Below, piece after piece: positions 63,938 to 64,000 of a stretch of DNA of 64,000 nt. Location of the stretch: the NCBI GenBank assembly GCA_017461945.1, contig JAFTSB010000011.1, positions 1 through 64,000 of the forward strand, in the 5' to 3' direction. The DNA is from Clostridia bacterium (GTDB taxonomy: Bacteria > Bacillota > Clostridia > Oscillospirales > CAG-272). Below the pieces are notes generated by a model. That model was not told where the DNA came from. It saw nothing but the letters and a program-made list of their open reading frames with translations, and ran no database searches. Within the stretch, counting starts at the first letter, position 1, and each line of letters begins with the position of its first letter. A program made the translations under genes and the position numbers.

Positions 63938-64000
63938 CAAACTTTTTCGGTGCGGTACTTATGCAAGCCCTCTCACACCTGTTCGGCATGAAGTCTTTTT
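63938..64000. other. Window end, no gene seen
   Basis: The last 63 bases contain no ORF with a ribosome site and only AT/GC-mixed spacer; the next gene lies beyond the window. Confidence 0.4.

Overview
This window looks like the replication-origin region of a chromosome from a spore-forming member of the Clostridia, probably a gut Oscillospirales-type lineage. Four observations support this: a Firmicute-style dnaA-dnaN-recF-remB-gyrB-gyrA order with clustered DnaA boxes between dnaA and dnaN; a cotJABC spore-coat operon; near-consensus TTGACA-17-TATAAT promoters with strong GGAGG ribosome sites; and a purine operon under a ZTP riboswitch. The species call is inference, as no 16S gene is present.

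Layout. 1-1.5 kb (minus): pyrC and the first codons of carB behind an attenuator-like leader. 1.7-10.6 kb: an accessory carbohydrate-catabolism locus. A ROK repressor and an UlaG-like lactonase are divergent around a perfect 13-bp palindrome. Downstream of the repressor run a zinc alcohol dehydrogenase, an FGGY kinase, two tandem mannitol-1-phosphate-dehydrogenase paralogues and a GH2 glycosidase. No transporter is present and the substrate is unknown. 10.7-11.2 kb: a tiny divergent AbrB/XRE regulator pair. 11.3-23.4 kb (minus): a long purine operon, purE-purC-purM-purN-purO-purH'-purD-purL-fhs. It uses an archaeal-type PurO cyclohydrolase with a stand-alone AICAR transformylase, and ends in the gene that makes 10-formyl-THF, the metabolite whose shortage the ZTP riboswitch reports.

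23.5-36.9 kb is a mosaic: cotJABC, an unknown membrane protein, an AraC regulator, two convergent MATE exporters, an orphan Na+-pump decarboxylase beta subunit with a 43-residue partner, an M20 peptidase, a membrane-anchored XRE regulator, a 637-residue protein of unknown function and a YwaF-like membrane protein. 37.0-39.8 kb: tRNA-Trp (minus) and rpmG-secE-nusG-rplK-rplA (plus). 40-46.2 kb: asnS (minus), a small exported protein, then alr-araC-luxS-mtnN-LRR (plus). 47-49.5 kb: copA with an additional C-terminal CopZ-like domain. 49.9-59.1 kb: the origin and its replication genes. 59.1-64 kb: leucine-rich-repeat proteins, a PhnP-like hydrolase, an anchored unknown and a ribbon-helix-helix protein.

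Non-coding structure is unusually rich. Two loci (about 29.8-30.2 and 46.3-46.8 kb) carry the same dispersed element with 4 versus 6 copies of a 37-bp tandem repeat. A 21-bp tandem repeat lies inside the pur operon. An identical terminator follows two different XRE genes. A 32-bp inverted repeat captures the 3' end of tRNA-Trp. Several short dispersed repeats recur between genes. Many long open frames antisense to real genes are artefacts of high GC and codon bias and are not annotated.
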